A stretch of DNA of 64,000 bases from Spirosoma fluviale. GTDB lineage: Bacteria > Bacteroidota > Bacteroidia > Cytophagales > Spirosomataceae. The translations under genes were made by a program, and so were the position numbers. Below, in pieces: positions 63,106 to 64,000 of this stretch (its first letter is position 1; each line of letters starts with the position of its first letter). Location: positions 52,200 to 116,199 of the forward strand of contig CAMDJW010000008.1 in NCBI GenBank assembly GCA_945901025.1, in the 5' to 3' direction. Below the pieces are notes generated by a model. It did no database searches, was not told the origin of the DNA, and saw only the letters and a list, made by a program, of their open reading frames with translations.

Positions 63106-63906
63106 TTAATCTTTAAGCGCATCATGCTCTCTTAGGTAGTTTCTTAAAAGTGCTAAAAGTTCGTGACACTGTTTCTGTGTTCTAGTTATAAAACTTTCAT
63201 TGCTGCCTGCACGGATTGTAGTGTACATCCCAAAAGCGGAAAAGAAATAATCGAAGTCTAATTTATTAGCATTCCTAATTTTTAAGTCTGTGGGTATAGG
63301 TATATTAATGACTATTCTATTATTTATTATTTGAAATGGCTTACCATTATTGCCTTTAACTAATTGTGTAAAATAATCAAAATCGAAATGATTTAGTATA
63401 ATAGGATCAATCATCTTGTCACTTAAATCGAATTCACGCGCTTGTCTACCTCTTAAATAGCTACCCATATTTGCATACTTTTGTATTGCAACTTTTAATT
63501 TATCATCTTCTATAAATTTTAGTGTACCAGAACTTTTAACCTCGTCCATCGCAATAGTATTCATTATTGGGAAAGGTTTATTAACAATAGTACCAACTGT
63601 AAGATAAAAGACAGGAATGTCTTTTATAGTCTTTTCTTTTTTGTAAATATCTTTAATGATTTTGTAGCAACTATCTTGAAAATATCTCGTTTGTAATGTT
63701 TGTTCATATCTTACGGAGTCTTCTAACACGTCTACATATAAATTTCCAGCACTTATAATTGCTTTTTTAGTTTCTACGTAGTGTTCTCTAATGTTTTCTG
63801 CACCGTACCCAAGGGTTACAGCAACAAAAATCATGAGGCTTTCTAATAGATATTCTTTCCATGGCTTGGAATGAGTTGGAACATGAGGGTGGTGATGTAC
63901 TTCCAT
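63106..63906 (-). CDS. Histidine-rich N-terminus membrane protein, Bacteroidota family of unknown function
   Basis: A 266-residue protein. It starts MEVHHHPHVPTHSKPW, a histidine cluster that could bind a metal, followed by one transmembrane helix (LLESLMIFVAVTLGYGAENIR) and a long soluble domain of mixed helices. Proteins of this type, with an MEVHHH start and AENxRE after the helix, are common in Bacteroidota and often next to each other; their function is unknown. It is leftward, with the truncated paralogue convergent at its 3' end and repeat R4 upstream of its start. Confidence 0.75.
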   Translation of the reverse strand: MEVHHHPHVPTHSKPWKEYLLESLMIFVAVTLGYGAENIREHYVETKKAIISAGNLYVDVLEDSVRYEQTLQTRYFQDSCYKIIKDIYKKEKTIKDIPVFYLTVGTIVNKPFPIMNTIAMDEVKSSGTLKFIEDDKLKVAIQKYANMGSYLRGRQAREFDLSDKMIDPIILNHFDFDYFTQLVKGNNGKPFQIINNRIVINIPIPTDLKIRNANKLDFDYFFSAFGMYTTIRAGSNESFITRTQKQCHELLALLRNYLREHDALKD

Positions 63907-63976
63907 GGTGTGATTTTTATGGTAAGAAAAGATTTTGAAATTTAAGAAATTTATAAGAGAATTAGAAATTATTAAA

Positions 63977-64000
63977 TTTTAAACAAACCCACATTTCACC
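63977..64000 (+). repeat. Accessory-region direct repeat, copy R4 (cut by the window end)
   Basis: The last 24 bases, TTTTAAACAAACCC then ACATTTCACC, match the first 20-odd bases of R2 (TTTAAACAAAGTCACATTTC then ACC). The rest of the copy should lie just beyond the window. It is in the same orientation as R1-R3. Confidence 0.65.

Noticed and set aside
56131..64000. Calling the repeats integron attC sites
   Set aside because: No intI gene, no canonical GTTRRRY/RYYYAAC core pair and genes in both orientations; kept as a general cassette-like observation instead.

Overview
The window looks like chromosomal DNA of an A+T-rich Bacteroidota bacterium, most likely from the Cytophagales (freshwater genera such as Aquirufa, Arcicella or Flectobacillus are plausible; the genus cannot be fixed from sequence alone). 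The reasons are: DUF1501/DUF1800 pairs, a large TonB-dependent receptor with an N-terminal carboxypeptidase-regulatory domain, a FISUMP domain, a Bacteroidota-type tail-fibre-like surface protein, many lipoproteins with short lipoboxes, weak Shine-Dalgarno sequences and promoter-like TTTG / TAnnTTTG pairs. No rRNA gene, intact tRNA, CRISPR array, transposase or integrase was found.

Region 1 (1-9.8 kb): a DUF1501/DUF1800 pair, a small Rieske lipoprotein, a MazEF toxin-antitoxin pair, then a leftward cluster of GH30 glycosidase, double-cupin protein, sulfatase and proline-iminopeptidase-like lipoprotein, followed by rightward O-acetylhomoserine sulfhydrylase. Region 2 (9.8-23.8 kb): exported hydrolases and redox proteins (SGNH hydrolase, cytochrome c/propeller fusion, PIG-L deacetylase, PAF-acetylhydrolase-like enzyme, zinc metalloprotease), a nine-cysteine mini-protein, a TonB-dependent receptor and a second SGNH lipoprotein. 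Region 3 (24.4-28.2 kb): three tandem GH28-type right-handed beta-helix genes; the last is short and has lost its catalytic residues. Region 4 (28.6-32.5 kb): a putative outer-membrane protein and a 1042-residue surface adhesin with six tail-fibre-like repeats and an ice-binding (DUF3494) solenoid that appears inserted, in permuted order, into a jelly-roll head. Region 5 (33-47.5 kb): ceramidase-like hydrolase, MORN protein, Gfo/Idh oxidoreductase, two DinB-fold proteins, TPR-SpoIIE phosphatase, GH43-like glycosidase, sulfatase, PQQ alcohol dehydrogenase, DUF4350 protein and SOUL haem-binding protein. Two intergenic copies of an 84-nt sequence lie here, about 3.5 kb apart. Region 6 (47.5-55.6 kb): a translationally coupled operon DUF2256-DUF2805-photolyase FAD domain (with the usual N-terminal antenna domain missing), a second Rieske lipoprotein, a FISUMP protein, a Fic AMPylator with a palindromic putative operator, a coupled three-gene membrane operon including an unlisted 59-residue protein, and a fasciclin protein.

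Region 7 (55.6-64 kb) has a different character: more A+T-rich by eye, with gene stubs (a truncated nitrilase, a truncated copy of a neighbouring gene), a tRNA-end-like remnant, and four direct copies of an about 80-bp intergenic repeat. The repeats separate blocks of unrelated cargo: a YHYH lipoprotein pair; a PhoX-like lipoprotein with a di-haem peroxidase; and a histidine-rich membrane protein. The layout resembles a modular, horizontally assembled accessory region and is the part most worth following up.

Functionally, much of the window encodes secreted or periplasmic breakdown of sulfated and pectin- or galactan-like glycans and lipids (sulfatases, GH28, GH30, GH43-like, deacetylase, SGNH hydrolases) alongside periplasmic electron-transfer enzymes (two cytochrome c fusions, di-haem peroxidase, Rieske proteins). 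Several starts were moved to an internal ATG where the longest frame began with TTG or GTG or ran through a terminator or neighbour.
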